The notes beneath the pieces were generated by a model. It was not told the origin of the DNA, made no database searches, and saw nothing but the letters and a program-made list of their open reading frames with translations. Positions 9,175 through 16,105 of a stretch of DNA of 64,000 bases are shown piece by piece. Location of the stretch: assembly GCF_003144095.1 (NCBI RefSeq), contig NZ_NSKH01000018.1, positions 2,537,202-2,601,201 on the forward strand, read 5' to 3'. A program made the position numbers and the translations under genes. The DNA is from Streptomyces sp. ICBB 8177 (GTDB taxonomy: Bacteria > Actinomycetota > Actinomycetes > Streptomycetales > Streptomycetaceae). The stretch's first letter is position 1. Each line of letters opens with the position of its first letter.

Positions 9175-9739
9175 TAGCGTCGCAACCTCTGGACCAGGCG
9201 TCCCCCGCGCGGGCGGCGGACGGTGTCGAGTCTGTGGGGGCTCGCGCGGTCCCCCGGGGGGTAACGGTCGACCGGCGGATGCCCGAGCACCGCCGCTCGA
9301 CGCGTCTGCGCGCCCCCTGCGTGCCGGTCTTCAGTCGCGGCGGTCCGTGGAATTCCAGCACAGGCGCGGAAGTCCAACAAGGTCCGTAGACCAGCCTGTG
9401 ACAAGGGTTACGCAGTGCTGTTGCCGAATCACCGCATGTCGAGGAGGAGGGCGCCGATATCGGACTTATCCAGGCGAGCCCGGTGCGGGCTCCGGCTGTC
9501 CCGGTCGCGGCGTTCGGCGGCGAAACGCGGCAGTGGGTCCCCAATGTCCCATTCTCGTACGGAGGTTGGCAGGGGGAATTTGTCGCGAATCTGGGGGTGT
9601 TCGTGAGCAATATCACAGGGTGATCGTTGTCTGCGTCACGGAAACCGCCCGATGCCGCCGCCTAGCCTGATCCTTTGCAGAAGCCGAGTCGGCGACTGCG
9701 GAAGCCAAAGCTGACAACACCACACGAGGCCGGCACACG
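9175..9739. other. Divergent 565-bp spacer between cvnA and a small plus-strand gene
   Basis: I see no convincing coding sequence here. Contents: the kinase-upstream 12-mer GTGCTGGAATTC on the minus strand (9361-9350); a perfect inverted repeat ATCAC-AGG-GTGAT at 9612-9624; and a possible -10 (TAGCCT, about 9662) ahead of the 64-residue gene. The inverted repeat lies about 115 nt before that gene's start and could be an operator. The binding protein is unknown. Confidence 0.4.
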
Positions 9740-9934
9740 ATGAAGACGACCCTGCTGACGCGTCCCATAGCCAACCCCCGCCGGACCACCCTCGCGCACC
9801 TGAAGGACGCCGACGAGCGTCCGCAGGCCGCGGCGGCCGTGGCGGACGGCGAGCGCACCGAGCGCCCGGTGGAACTGCCCAAGCAGACCGCCAACCCGCG
9901 CCGCACCGTCCTGGACAAGCTGCCCGCCGCCTGA
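9740..9934 (+). CDS. Small protein with duplicated ANPRRTxLxxL motif
   Basis: The product is 64 residues, strongly charged, with no membrane segment, signal peptide or cysteine. ANPRRTTLAHL (11-21) and ANPRRTVLDKL (51-61) are near-identical modules separated by a variable Ala/Glu/Arg linker, so the protein looks like two short linear motifs on a flexible spacer. Start is ATG, with CGAGG about 10 nt upstream and a strong hairpin terminator right after the stop, so it is probably its own transcription unit. It is divergent from the conservon. I vaguely recall similar small proteins in other streptomycetes but know no function. A role as a docking peptide for a neighbouring protein is speculation. 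Confidence 0.65.
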   Translation: MKTTLLTRPIANPRRTTLAHLKDADERPQAAAAVADGERTERPVELPKQTANPRRTVLDKLPAA

Positions 9935-9942
9935 GGCACCCC

Positions 9943-9981
9943 GGGCCCGGCCCCCCGACCGAGACGTCCGGGGCCGGGCCC
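9943..9981 (+). terminator. Terminator of the 64-residue gene
   Basis: A perfect 12-bp GC stem (9943-9954 with 9970-9981) with a 15-nt loop begins 8 nt after the stop codon. No U-run follows, as is usual in this genus. Confidence 0.8.
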
Positions 9982-10042
9982 ACCTGCGCGATAGCCTGGA
10001 GCGTCAGTCTCCAGCCACCGCAGTGAGGGGCAGCAGCTTCCC

Positions 10043-10834
10043 GTGCGCATCGCCAGGTTCTCCATCGACGGCAATGTCGCCTTCGGCGTGGTCGAGGGCG
10101 AAGGGACCGGTCCCGACGGTCTCGTCCTCGACATCATCAAGGGCATCCCGTTCGCCGAGTTCGAACGCTCCGGCACCAAGGTCCCGCTGGACAAGGTGCG
10201 GCTGCTGCCGCCGGTGCTGCCCAGCAAGGTCGTGGCGATCGGCCGCAACTACGCGGAGCACGCCGCCGAACTCGGCCACGAGGTCCCCGACGCGCCGTTC
10301 GCCTTCTTCAAGCCCTCGACCTCGGTCGTCGGCCCCGGCGACGCGATCCCGTACCCCTCGTTCACCCGGGAGCTGCACCACGAGGCGGAACTCGCGGTGG
10401 TCATCGGCCGGATGTGCCGCGAGGTGCCGCGCGAGCGGGCCCACGAGGTGATCCTCGGCTACACCTGCGCCAACGACCTCACCGCGCGCGACGTCCAGCG
10501 CGCCGAGAAGCAGTGGGCCCGCGCCAAGGGGTTCGACGGCGCCTGCCCCCTCGGCCCCTGGGTGGAGACCGGCATCGACCTCGCGGCCGCCGGCGACCTG
10601 GCGATCACCTGCGAGGTCAACGGCGAGCTGCGGCAGGCAGGCCGGACCGGCCAGATGATCCACGGCATCGCCGACCTGATCGTCAACGTCACCGAGGCCA
10701 TGACCCTGCTGCCCGGCGACGTCATCCTCACCGGCACCCCGGCCGGGGTCGGCCCGCTCGACCCCGGCGACGAGGTCGCCGTCTCCATCGAAGGCATCGG
10801 CACTCTCACCAACAAGGTGATCAAGCGTGGCTAG
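10043..10834 (+). CDS. Fumarylacetoacetate hydrolase-family protein
   Basis: The product is 263 residues with a GTG start. An N-terminal lid-like domain precedes the FAH catalytic fold: [14 protein letters not shown] (about 68), the acidic metal-binding cluster [25 protein letters not shown]-like [13 protein letters not shown], and [10 protein letters not shown] near the C-terminus. FAH-fold enzymes cleave or decarboxylate beta-diketo acids or acylpyruvates using Mg2+. The sequence cannot separate acylpyruvase, oxaloacetate decarboxylase and catabolic hydratase-like activities. The last 8 bp overlap the start of gltX, so the two genes are co-transcribed and translationally coupled. This linkage to a tRNA synthetase probably reflects operon history, not a shared pathway. 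Confidence 0.9.
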   Translation: MRIARFSIDGNVAFGVVEGEGTGPDGLVLDIIKGIPFAEFERSGTKVPLDKVRLLPPVLPSKVVAIGRNYAEHAAELGHEVPDAPFAFFKPSTSVVGPGDAIPYPSFTRELHHEAELAVVIGRMCREVPRERAHEVILGYTCANDLTARDVQRAEKQWARAKGFDGACPLGPWVETGIDLAAAGDLAITCEVNGELRQAGRTGQMIHGIADLIVNVTEAMTLLPGDVILTGTPAGVGPLDPGDEVAVSIEGIGTLTNKVIKRG

Positions 10835-12314
10835 CGCACCAACCGCGTCCGACGTACGCGTCCGTTTCTGTCCCTCCCCGACCGGCAACCCGCACGTGGG
10901 CCTGGTCCGCACCGCCCTGTTCAACTGGGCGTTCGCCCGGCACCACAAGGGCACCCTGGTCTTCCGCATCGAGGACACCGACGCCGCCCGCGACTCGGAG
11001 GAGTCGTACCAGCAGCTGCTGGACTCGCTGCGCTGGCTGGGTCTGGACTGGGACGAGGGCCCGGAGATCGGGGGACCGCACGCCCCGTACCGGCAGTCCC
11101 AGCGGATGGACCTCTACAAGGACGTGGCCCGCAGGCTCCAGGAAGCCGGCCACGCCTACGAGTGCTTCTGCACGACCGCCGAACTCGACGAGCGCCGCGA
11201 GGCCGCCCGCGCGGCCGGCCGCCCCTCCGGCTACGACGGCCACTGCCGCGAGCTGAGCGCGGAGCAGATCGAGGCGTACCGCCGCGAGGGCCGCGAGCCC
11301 ATCGTGCGCTTCCGGATGCCCGACCACCCGATCACGTTCACCGACCTGGTGCGCGGCGAGCTGACCTTCACCCCGGAGAACGTGCCGGACTACGGCATCG
11401 TGCGGGCCAACGGCGCGCCGCTCTACACCCTGGTCAACCCGGTGGACGACGCGCTGATGGAGATCACCCACGTCCTGCGCGGCGAGGACCTGCTCTCCTC
11501 GACGCCGAGGCAGATCGCGCTGTACGCGGCCCTGGCGCAGATCGGCGTCGGCAACGGCACGACCCCCCACTTCGGGCATCTCCCCTACGTCATGGGTGAG
11601 GGCAACAAGAAGCTGTCCAAGCGCGACCCGCAGGCCTCGCTCAACCTCTACCGCGAGCGCGGCTTCCTTCCGCAGGGCCTGCTCAACTACCTGTCCCTGC
11701 TGGGCTGGTCGCTCGCCGCCGACCGCGACATCTTCACCCTCGACGAGATGGTCGCGGCCTTCGACATCGACGACGTCAACCCCAACCCGGCGCGCTTCGA
11801 CCTGAAGAAGTGCGAGCACATCAACGCCGAGCACCTGCGTCTGCTGGACGTCTCCGCGTTCATCGAGGCGTGCGAGCCGTGGCTGCGCGCCCCGTTCGCG
11901 CCGTGGCGCCCCGAGGCGTTCGACCGGGCGAAGTTCGAGGCGATCGCCCCGCACGCGCAGACCCGGCTGACGGTGCTGTCCGACATCACCGCCAACGTCG
12001 ACTTCCTCTTCCTCGACGAGCCGGTGGACGACGAGGCGTCCTGGGCGAAGGCGATGAAGGAGGGCTCCGACGCGCTGCTGCGCACGGCCCGCGCCAAGCT
12101 CGCCGACGCGGAGTGGAACGCGGAGGCGCTGAAGTCGGCGGTCCTGGCGGCGGGTGAGGAGCACGGCCTGAAGCTCGGCAAGGCCCAGGCCCCGGTCCGG
12201 GTCGCCGTCACCGGCCGCACGGTCGGCCTCCCCCTCTTCGAGTCCCTGGAGGTCCTCGGCCGCGACCGCACGCTGGCACGTATCGACGCGGCGTTGTCCA
12301 AGCTGACGGCCTGA
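10827..12314 (+). CDS. gltX: Glutamyl-tRNA synthetase
   Basis: The product is 495 residues, the normal size for class I GluRS. The catalytic domain shows the HIGH-type motif NPHVGL (about 21-26, preceded by FCPSPTG) and the KMSKS-type loop KKLSKRD (about 261-267). An all-helical anticodon-binding domain follows. It charges tRNA-Glu in the cytoplasm. In most actinobacteria it also mischarges tRNA-Gln for the GatCAB route. A tRNA-Gln gene and two tRNA-Glu genes lie 2.6 kb downstream. The GTG start overlaps the FAH-family gene, and a terminator follows 19 nt after the stop. Confidence 0.97.
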   Translation: MASAPTASDVRVRFCPSPTGNPHVGLVRTALFNWAFARHHKGTLVFRIEDTDAARDSEESYQQLLDSLRWLGLDWDEGPEIGGPHAPYRQSQRMDLYKDVARRLQEAGHAYECFCTTAELDERREAARAAGRPSGYDGHCRELSAEQIEAYRREGREPIVRFRMPDHPITFTDLVRGELTFTPENVPDYGIVRANGAPLYTLVNPVDDALMEITHVLRGEDLLSSTPRQIALYAALAQIGVGNGTTPHFGHLPYVMGEGNKKLSKRDPQASLNLYRERGFLPQGLLNYLSLLGWSLAADRDIFTLDEMVAAFDIDDVNPNPARFDLKKCEHINAEHLRLLDVSAFIEACEPWLRAPFAPWRPEAFDRAKFEAIAPHAQTRLTVLSDITANVDFLFLDEPVDDEASWAKAMKEGSDALLRTARAKLADAEWNAEALKSAVLAAGEEHGLKLGKAQAPVRVAVTGRTVGLPLFESLEVLGRDRTLARIDAALSKLTA

Positions 12315-12332
12315 CGCGACGCGTAGGCAGAA

Positions 12333-12368
12333 GGCGGCGGGCGGAGCCCTCGGGCCCCGCCCGCCGCC
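12333..12368 (+). terminator. gltX terminator
   Basis: A perfect 12-bp stem (12333-12344 with 12357-12368) with a 12-nt loop follows directly after gltX. Confidence 0.8.
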
Positions 12369-12417
12369 TCACGCGTCAGGGATAGCGCACCAGGCTGTGG
12401 GGGAGGAGGCCTTGGCC

Positions 12418-12638
12418 ATGGCCGTTGCGGATGACCGACCGCAGATGCTGGTCGAGGAGTTCGAGCAGGTCGCCGCAGCGATTGACGACCTGGGCGTCCG
12501 GCTGGAGTTGCTCCGTGGGCAGCGGACGGTGTGCGTTACGAGTCGGCGAAGACGGTGCCGTTCGGCAAGCGGATCGAACTGCCGGAGCCGGTCGGTATCA
12601 CCCTGGAGACGGAACCGCTGTCGCAGTGGACGCGCTGA
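12418..12638 (+). pseudogene. Gutted Uma2-family endonuclease gene
   Basis: Good ribosome-binding sequence (GGGGAGGAGG) leads into ATG at 12418 and MAVADDRPQMLVEEFEQVAA, then VRLELLRG, which is typical of the N-terminus of streptomycete Uma2 (DUF820) proteins. After about 35 codons the reading jumps frame near 12520. The next stretch, YESAKTVPFGKRIELPEPVG then ITLETEPLSQW to the TGA at 12636, is a typical Uma2 C-terminus. The central restriction-endonuclease-like core, normally more than 100 residues, is missing. An internal deletion with frame loss is the simplest reading. No intact frame spans the locus. Confidence 0.7.
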
Positions 12639-12816
12639 GGGTTTCGTGTCCCGTATCGGCTCTGACGGCCGACGGCCGTCGGCCGGGCACAGCTCTCCGG
12701 ACTCCTTTGTCACCCCCTTGTCCCCGGCAAGGGTTTCGTCAACCGAACTTGTTGCCGCAGACAAGGGTGAGACAAGCGATTCCGGAGGGGCGCGGTCGGC
12801 GGTGGCCGACTCGTAG
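12639..12816. other. Spacer with palindrome and long imperfect inverted repeat
   Basis: It holds a perfect 18-bp palindrome at 12667-12684 (GGCCGACGG then its complement), which may end transcription. It also holds two inversely oriented, similar arms at 12705-12722 and 12760-12776, both built from TTGTC and CCTTGTC blocks. No coding sequence is convincing. The repeat arms could be a relic of a transposed segment or an operator pair. Neither is demonstrated. Confidence 0.4.
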
Positions 12817-13539
12817 CTAGCTCAGATGCCGGGTCAAGAAACGGGCCCCGTCGTCCACCTCGAACCACGGGGTGCCGGTGTGGCCGCCCAGATTGGCGTG
12901 CAGCGTCTTCTCCCTGCTGCCGAAGGCGTCGAACAGGTCCAGGGCCCGCCCCCGGTCGTTCCCCTCGTCGTCCCACTGCATCAGGAACAGCAGCGGGACA
13001 CCGACCTGCCGGGCTTCCTCGCGCAGGGCGCCGGGCACGAAGCCTCCGGCGAAGAAGGCGGCGGCCGTCACGCGCGGTTCGACCGCCGCCAGCCGGATGC
13101 CGATGGCGGTCATGCCCGAGTACCCGACCGAGCCGCCGATCCCGGGCAGCGCGAGGAGGGCGTCCAGAGTGAGCCGCCATTCCGGGACGGCCTTCTCGAC
13201 CAACGGGAGGACGAAGCCGTCCACGATGTCGTCAACCGGCTCGCCGGCCCGCATCGCCCGGCGGAGATCGGCACGGGATTGCTCGTCGGCGGCGGAACGC
13301 GGCCGGTCGCCGTGCCCGGGAGCGTCGATCGCGGCCACCGCGAAGCCGTACGCCGCCGCGTAGTGCCGGGCCCGGGCCACCAGGCGGGCTTCCTGCTTGT
13401 GCAGGCCGCCGTTGTGACCCATGAGGATCAACGGGGCCGAAGCGGATCCGGGCGTCCACAGGACGCCGGGGATCTCGCCGAGGGTGAACTCGCGTTCCAG
13501 AACGCCCTCGTCCAGGGGCTGTTCTGAGATGAATCGCAT
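12817..13539 (-). CDS. Alpha/beta hydrolase with atypical nucleophile elbow
   Basis: The product is 240 residues with an ATG start and AAGGA about 11 nt upstream. The fold is readable: LILMGHNGGLHKQ (oxyanion strand), AIDAPGHGDRP, then GIGGSVGYSGMTAIG where the nucleophile turn should be, a WDDEGN acid region and a GGHTGTPWFE histidine region near the C-terminus. The canonical GxSxG is replaced by GYSGM. Relatives I know read close to GYWGLSMG here, so a short in-frame deletion may have removed the turn. It may be inactive or use an unusual geometry. It lies alone on the minus strand in the accessory patch between gltX and the tRNA genes. Confidence 0.82.
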   Translation of the reverse strand: MRFISEQPLDEGVLEREFTLGEIPGVLWTPGSASAPLILMGHNGGLHKQEARLVARARHYAAAYGFAVAAIDAPGHGDRPRSAADEQSRADLRRAMRAGEPVDDIVDGFVLPLVEKAVPEWRLTLDALLALPGIGGSVGYSGMTAIGIRLAAVEPRVTAAAFFAGGFVPGALREEARQVGVPLLFLMQWDDEGNDRGRALDLFDAFGSREKTLHANLGGHTGTPWFEVDDGARFLTRHLS

Positions 13540-13587
13540 GGTCGTGTGTGTCCTTCGGGAGTGCTCCGAACGGCGCTCCCGGACGAC

Positions 13588-14049
13588 CTATCGCCCGACC
13601 GTGGCCCCAGAGGGGAGCACCCATGTCGATACTGCGTTCACGGGTACCACCTCCTCGTTCTTGCGCACGGCCTCCGGCAAGGTAGCAGCGGCACGGCGCT
13701 CGGCCAACGGGTTTTCCGCCGGCCCACGTGTCGCGGTCGAGGCGAAGGGGTTGCGGGCTGCCTCGGCCCGTTCGCCGCCGCCCCGCGCGGGAATCGCGTT
13801 CTTGCGGTCGGTCAACACCCCGCCCGCTCCCAGCAGTTCGTCCGCCCGGTCGATCGTCTGCGGGCGGGCGATGCGTCTGTCCTGCTCGATGGACGCGATC
13901 TGCGCCTCGCCGTAGCCCGGTTGCTCACCCAGTTCCGCCTGCGTCAGTCCTGCCCGCTCGCGGAAGATCTTGAACCGGCGGCCGAACGACCGCACCAACT
14001 CGTCGGCGGGATCCTCGTTCCGCCCGCCCTGTCCAGGGGTCTGGGGCAT
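13588..14049 (-). CDS. Truncated XRE-family regulator
   Basis: The start is ATG at 14049 with GAGGAGG 5 nt upstream, a very good ribosome binding site. The product is 153 residues. Residues about 20-75 are a helix-turn-helix of the type paired with DUF5753 (FGRRFKIFRERAGLTQAELG, then QIASIEQDRRIARPQTIDRA). After LLGAGGVL, similarity to that family stops. The remaining 75 residues are Ala/Arg-rich with no recognisable DUF5753 ligand domain, and full-length family members are about 280 residues. A frameshift or truncation is likely. It is divergent from an RsbW-like ATPase, the usual neighbour of this class, and no DUF397 partner is present. Confidence 0.7.
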   Translation of the reverse strand: MPQTPGQGGRNEDPADELVRSFGRRFKIFRERAGLTQAELGEQPGYGEAQIASIEQDRRIARPQTIDRADELLGAGGVLTDRKNAIPARGGGERAEAARNPFASTATRGPAENPLAERRAAATLPEAVRKNEEVVPVNAVSTWVLPSGATVGR

Positions 14050-14236
14050 CGGTCGCCTCCTCGAACGCCACCCCGACGAGCCCGTACCCCGACCCCCGCG
14101 GAAACGCTCTGTACCGGGGTCGTCACTGGTCACCGTAGCGACGGCTGGCCACTCTCGACACCATGTGCAGCGAATCCCTCCATCGTGATCCCGTCCAGGC
14201 CGTCCCGACCAGCCCACCTGGGCACGGGAGTTCGCG

Positions 14237-14632
14237 ATGTCGTTCACCGCGACCGACCGGGGTCCGCGGCTCGCCCGGCGGCTGGTCACCCGGCGTCTGG
14301 AGGCCTGGGGGTGTCCCCGCGGCACGGAGGCGTCCGACTCCGTGACGCTGATCGCCGCGGAACTGACCGCCAACGCCGTCCGCCACGGGCACGTGCGGAG
14401 GCGGGAGTTCCGTCTTGTCCTCGGGCTGTGCGGGCCCGGTCCGGTCATCCTGCGCGTGGAGGTATCCGACGCCCGGGGCGATCGCCTGCCGCCGGAGCAC
14501 GCGTCCGCCGCCGCGCCGGACGCCGAGTCCGGTCGCGGCCTCTGGCCGGTCGCGTCGCTCGCCGCGCGCCGGGCCGTCCTCCCGCGCGCCGACGCTCCCG
14601 GCAAGACGGTCTGGGCCGAGGTGGACGCATGA
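14237..14632 (+). CDS. RsbW-like ATP-binding protein (HATPase_c_2)
   Basis: The product is 131 residues. It shows the single-domain GHKL fold of streptomycete anti-sigma-like ATPases: RGPRLARRLVTRRLEAWG, the N-box IAAELTANAVRHGHV, VEVSDARGD and the lid/G2 region ESGRGLWPVASLA, ending in PGKTVWAEV. Start is ATG with GGGAG 6 nt upstream. The sequence just before it (WAREFA) reads like the N-terminus of relatives, but a stop at 14186-14188 and the absence of another start codon force this shorter form. Such proteins are abundant in streptomycetes, usually beside XRE/DUF397 genes, and mostly of unknown target. An XRE gene is divergent here. Confidence 0.82.
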   Translation: MSFTATDRGPRLARRLVTRRLEAWGCPRGTEASDSVTLIAAELTANAVRHGHVRRREFRLVLGLCGPGPVILRVEVSDARGDRLPPEHASAAAPDAESGRGLWPVASLAARRAVLPRADAPGKTVWAEVDA

Positions 14633-14670
14633 CGACTCGGGAGTCCCGCCACTTCCCAGTGACTAACCCC

Positions 14671-14697
14671 GCCACCTCCTAGTGACCAGTAGGTGGC
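14671..14697 (+). terminator. Possible terminator after the RsbW-like gene
   Basis: Seven-bp arms GCCACCT/AGGTGGC (14671-14677 with 14691-14697) enclose a 13-nt loop, 38 nt after the stop codon. The stem is short, so the call is tentative. The rest of the spacer to 14841 shows nothing recognisable. Confidence 0.4.
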
Positions 14698-14841
14698 TTC
14701 CTGACCCGAACTCGGCTTCGCGCCCGACCGGATCGCGCGCGGCGGCGACCACCCTCGGCGCCGGCCGCGCTCCCGCGCGCCCCCCTTCGCGTGACGGCCA
14801 CGTCACCGGCCGTGCCGGACCTGGGGGCGGGGGATTCGGTT

Positions 14842-14870
14842 TTGGTGCCACGGCCCGCATCCGGTAATGT
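14842..14870 (+). promoter_or_regulatory. Promoter of the tRNA cluster
   Basis: TTGGTG (14842-14847) and TAATGT (14865-14870) are separated by exactly 17 bp. This is a good vegetative (HrdB-type) promoter about 80 nt before the first tRNA. The leader between has GGCC-GAAAG-GGCC and other small hairpins. Confidence 0.65.
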
Positions 14871-14956
14871 TCTTTCTGCGCCGCCCGGGCGGGCCGAAAG
14901 GGCCGGGACCGGGAGGCGCAAGCCGAGCGAAAGCCCCTCAGGGGGTTGAGTTCCGG

Positions 14957-15028
14957 TGGGCTATGGTGTAATTGGCAGCACGACTGATTCTGGTTCAGTT
15001 AGTCTAGGTTCGAGTCCTGGTAGCCCAG
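14957..15028 (+). tRNA. tRNA-Gln (CTG)
   Basis: A 72-nt cloverleaf: acceptor arms TGGGCTA/TAGCCCA, a D-arm with TAATTGGCAGCA, anticodon loop TTCTGGT (anticodon CTG) and T-loop GGTTCGAGTCC. Two nucleotides (CA) follow the discriminator G, so a full CCA is not encoded. Confidence 0.96.
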
Positions 15029-15050
15029 CAGGTCGAAAGATATCGATCAA

Positions 15051-15123
15051 GCCCCCGTTGTGTAGCGGCCTAGCACGCTGCCCTCTCAAGGCAGTAGCGC
15101 CGGTTCGAATCCGGTCGGGGGTA
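15051..15123 (+). tRNA. tRNA-Glu (CTC), copy 1
   Basis: A 73-nt cloverleaf with GCCCCCG/CGGGGGT acceptor arms, anticodon stem CTGCC/GGCAG around CTCTCAA (anticodon CTC), T-arm CCGGTTCGAATCCGG and discriminator A. It lies 22 nt after tRNA-Gln, probably on the same precursor. Confidence 0.97.
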
Positions 15124-15186
15124 CTGATCCTGACACCGTCACCATCCGGGTCGCTCCTGGAGGCGATGGGTCACGGATCGCCAAGG

Positions 15187-15259
15187 GCCCCCGTTGTGTA
15201 GCGGCCTAGCACGCTGCCCTCTCAAGGCAGTAGCGCCGGTTCGAATCCGGTCGGGGGTA
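15187..15259 (+). tRNA. tRNA-Glu (CTC), copy 2
   Basis: Identical over all 73 nt to the copy at 15051-15123, and 63 nt downstream of it. The spacers differ, so the copies are kept identical by function or gene conversion and not by a very recent block duplication. Confidence 0.97.
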
Positions 15260-15270
15260 CTTGATCGCGT

Positions 15271-15296
15271 AAGCCCTTCGCCTCGGCGAGGGGCTT
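15271..15296 (+). terminator. Terminator of the tRNA cluster
   Basis: AAGCCCTTCGCC pairs with GGCGAGGGGCTT (15271-15282 with 15285-15296, one G-T pair; the inner pairs open into the loop), followed by CTTCTTCG. It lies 11 nt after the last tRNA. Confidence 0.8.
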
Positions 15297-15343
15297 CTTC
15301 GCGTTCCAGGGGGCGGGTCCAGGTTCCGCCGCCGTGACCCGTC

Positions 15344-15985
15344 TCACAGGCCGTACCGCCGCGCGGACTCCTCCTCCTGTGCCAGCCGCCGCAGGCTCAG
15401 CAGTACGGGTTCGTAGAGCACCGCCGCCGCCACGGCCGCCTCGACCTTCTCCACCGGGGTCGGGTACTCGTCCAGCATGTCCAGGTCCAGCGCCGCGGTG
15501 CGGGCCATCTGCTCCGCGTACGGTGCCAGGTGCGCGGCGTCGCAGGGGTACCCGAGCCGGGTCAGCGTGGCCAGCGCGGCGACCAGCGTGCGGTAGGCGG
15601 GGGACAGGTCGCCGATCTCGCGTGACGTCGACCACCCCAGCTCCGCCAGCAGCCGGTCCACCTCGCGTGCGGCGGCCACCGCGTCCGGATCGTCCGGCTC
15701 GGGCCGCACGCCCTGCGGCAGCGCCCACAGCGCGGCGCCCAGCCGGATCGTCTGCCCGAGGCTGTCGTCGTCCACGGCCGCCAGCACCTCCCGTGCCGCG
15801 GCCACCGGCACCCTGCCGACCTGGATCAGAGCCCGCACCAGCCGCAGCCGCCGCAGGTGCGCCTCGCCGTACTCGGCCTGCGTGGCGCTGACCCGCTCGC
15901 CGGGCGGCAGCAGGCCCTCCCGCAGGTAGTACTTGATCGTCGCGGTGGGCACCCCACTGCGCTCGCTCAGTTCCGCCAGCCGCAC
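15344..15985 (-). CDS. MerR-family transcriptional regulator
   Basis: The product is 213 residues with a GTG start at 15985. The N-terminal 75 residues are a typical MerR winged helix: MRLAELSERSGVPTATIKYY, LREGLLPPGE and EAHLRRLRLVRALIQVG. A long helix follows, then an Ala/Leu-rich helical effector domain without a cysteine metal site, so a metal sensor is unlikely. It is divergent from a DUF4188 gene. The spacer holds a promoter with a long 20-bp spacer and a centred dyad, the hallmark of MerR-activated promoters. It most likely controls its neighbour and perhaps itself. The effector is unknown. Confidence 0.9.
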   Translation of the reverse strand: MRLAELSERSGVPTATIKYYLREGLLPPGERVSATQAEYGEAHLRRLRLVRALIQVGRVPVAAAREVLAAVDDDSLGQTIRLGAALWALPQGVRPEPDDPDAVAAAREVDRLLAELGWSTSREIGDLSPAYRTLVAALATLTRLGYPCDAAHLAPYAEQMARTAALDLDMLDEYPTPVEKVEAAVAAAVLYEPVLLSLRRLAQEEESARRYGL

Positions 15986-16017
15986 GCTCTCGCGCCCTTC
16001 CTCAGGGTCTCCGGGCC

Positions 16018-16049
16018 TTGTGCCCTCACTTGGGGAGTGCCACTATCCA
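16018..16049 (+). promoter_or_regulatory. MerR-type promoter with centred dyad
   Basis: TTGTGC (16018-16023) and TATCCA (16044-16049) are separated by 20 bp. In the middle of that spacer is CACT-TGGGG-AGTG (16027-16039). MerR regulators bind such dyads inside over-long spacers and untwist them. The geometry and the divergent MerR gene support the call. Binding is not shown. Confidence 0.6.
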
Positions 16050-16105
16050 ATCACTGGGCAGCGGGCGCCGCCCCATGGCGTCCGCGCGTCGAACGGGGGC
16101 CACCC

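Noticed and set aside
5518-9177. 1219-codon plus-strand open frame antisense to the conservon kinase
   Set aside because: Shadow of a GC-rich gene; the minus-strand frame carries NIT and HATPase domains.
9612-9624. ATCAC-AGG-GTGAT as a BldD or Crp box
   Set aside because: The spacing and core do not fit the BldD consensus (tnACnC[A/T]GnGTnA) or the Crp consensus, so I list it only as an unassigned inverted repeat.
12397-12816. 139-residue intact ORF over the Uma2 remnant
   Set aside because: Only the first 40 residues look like protein; the rest is Arg/Ser-rich out-of-frame sequence, while the real C-terminus lies in another frame.
14629-14682. 17-residue ORF overlapping the RsbW-like stop (ATGA)
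   Set aside because: Too short, no conserved features, and it runs into the hairpin; chance overlap is likely.
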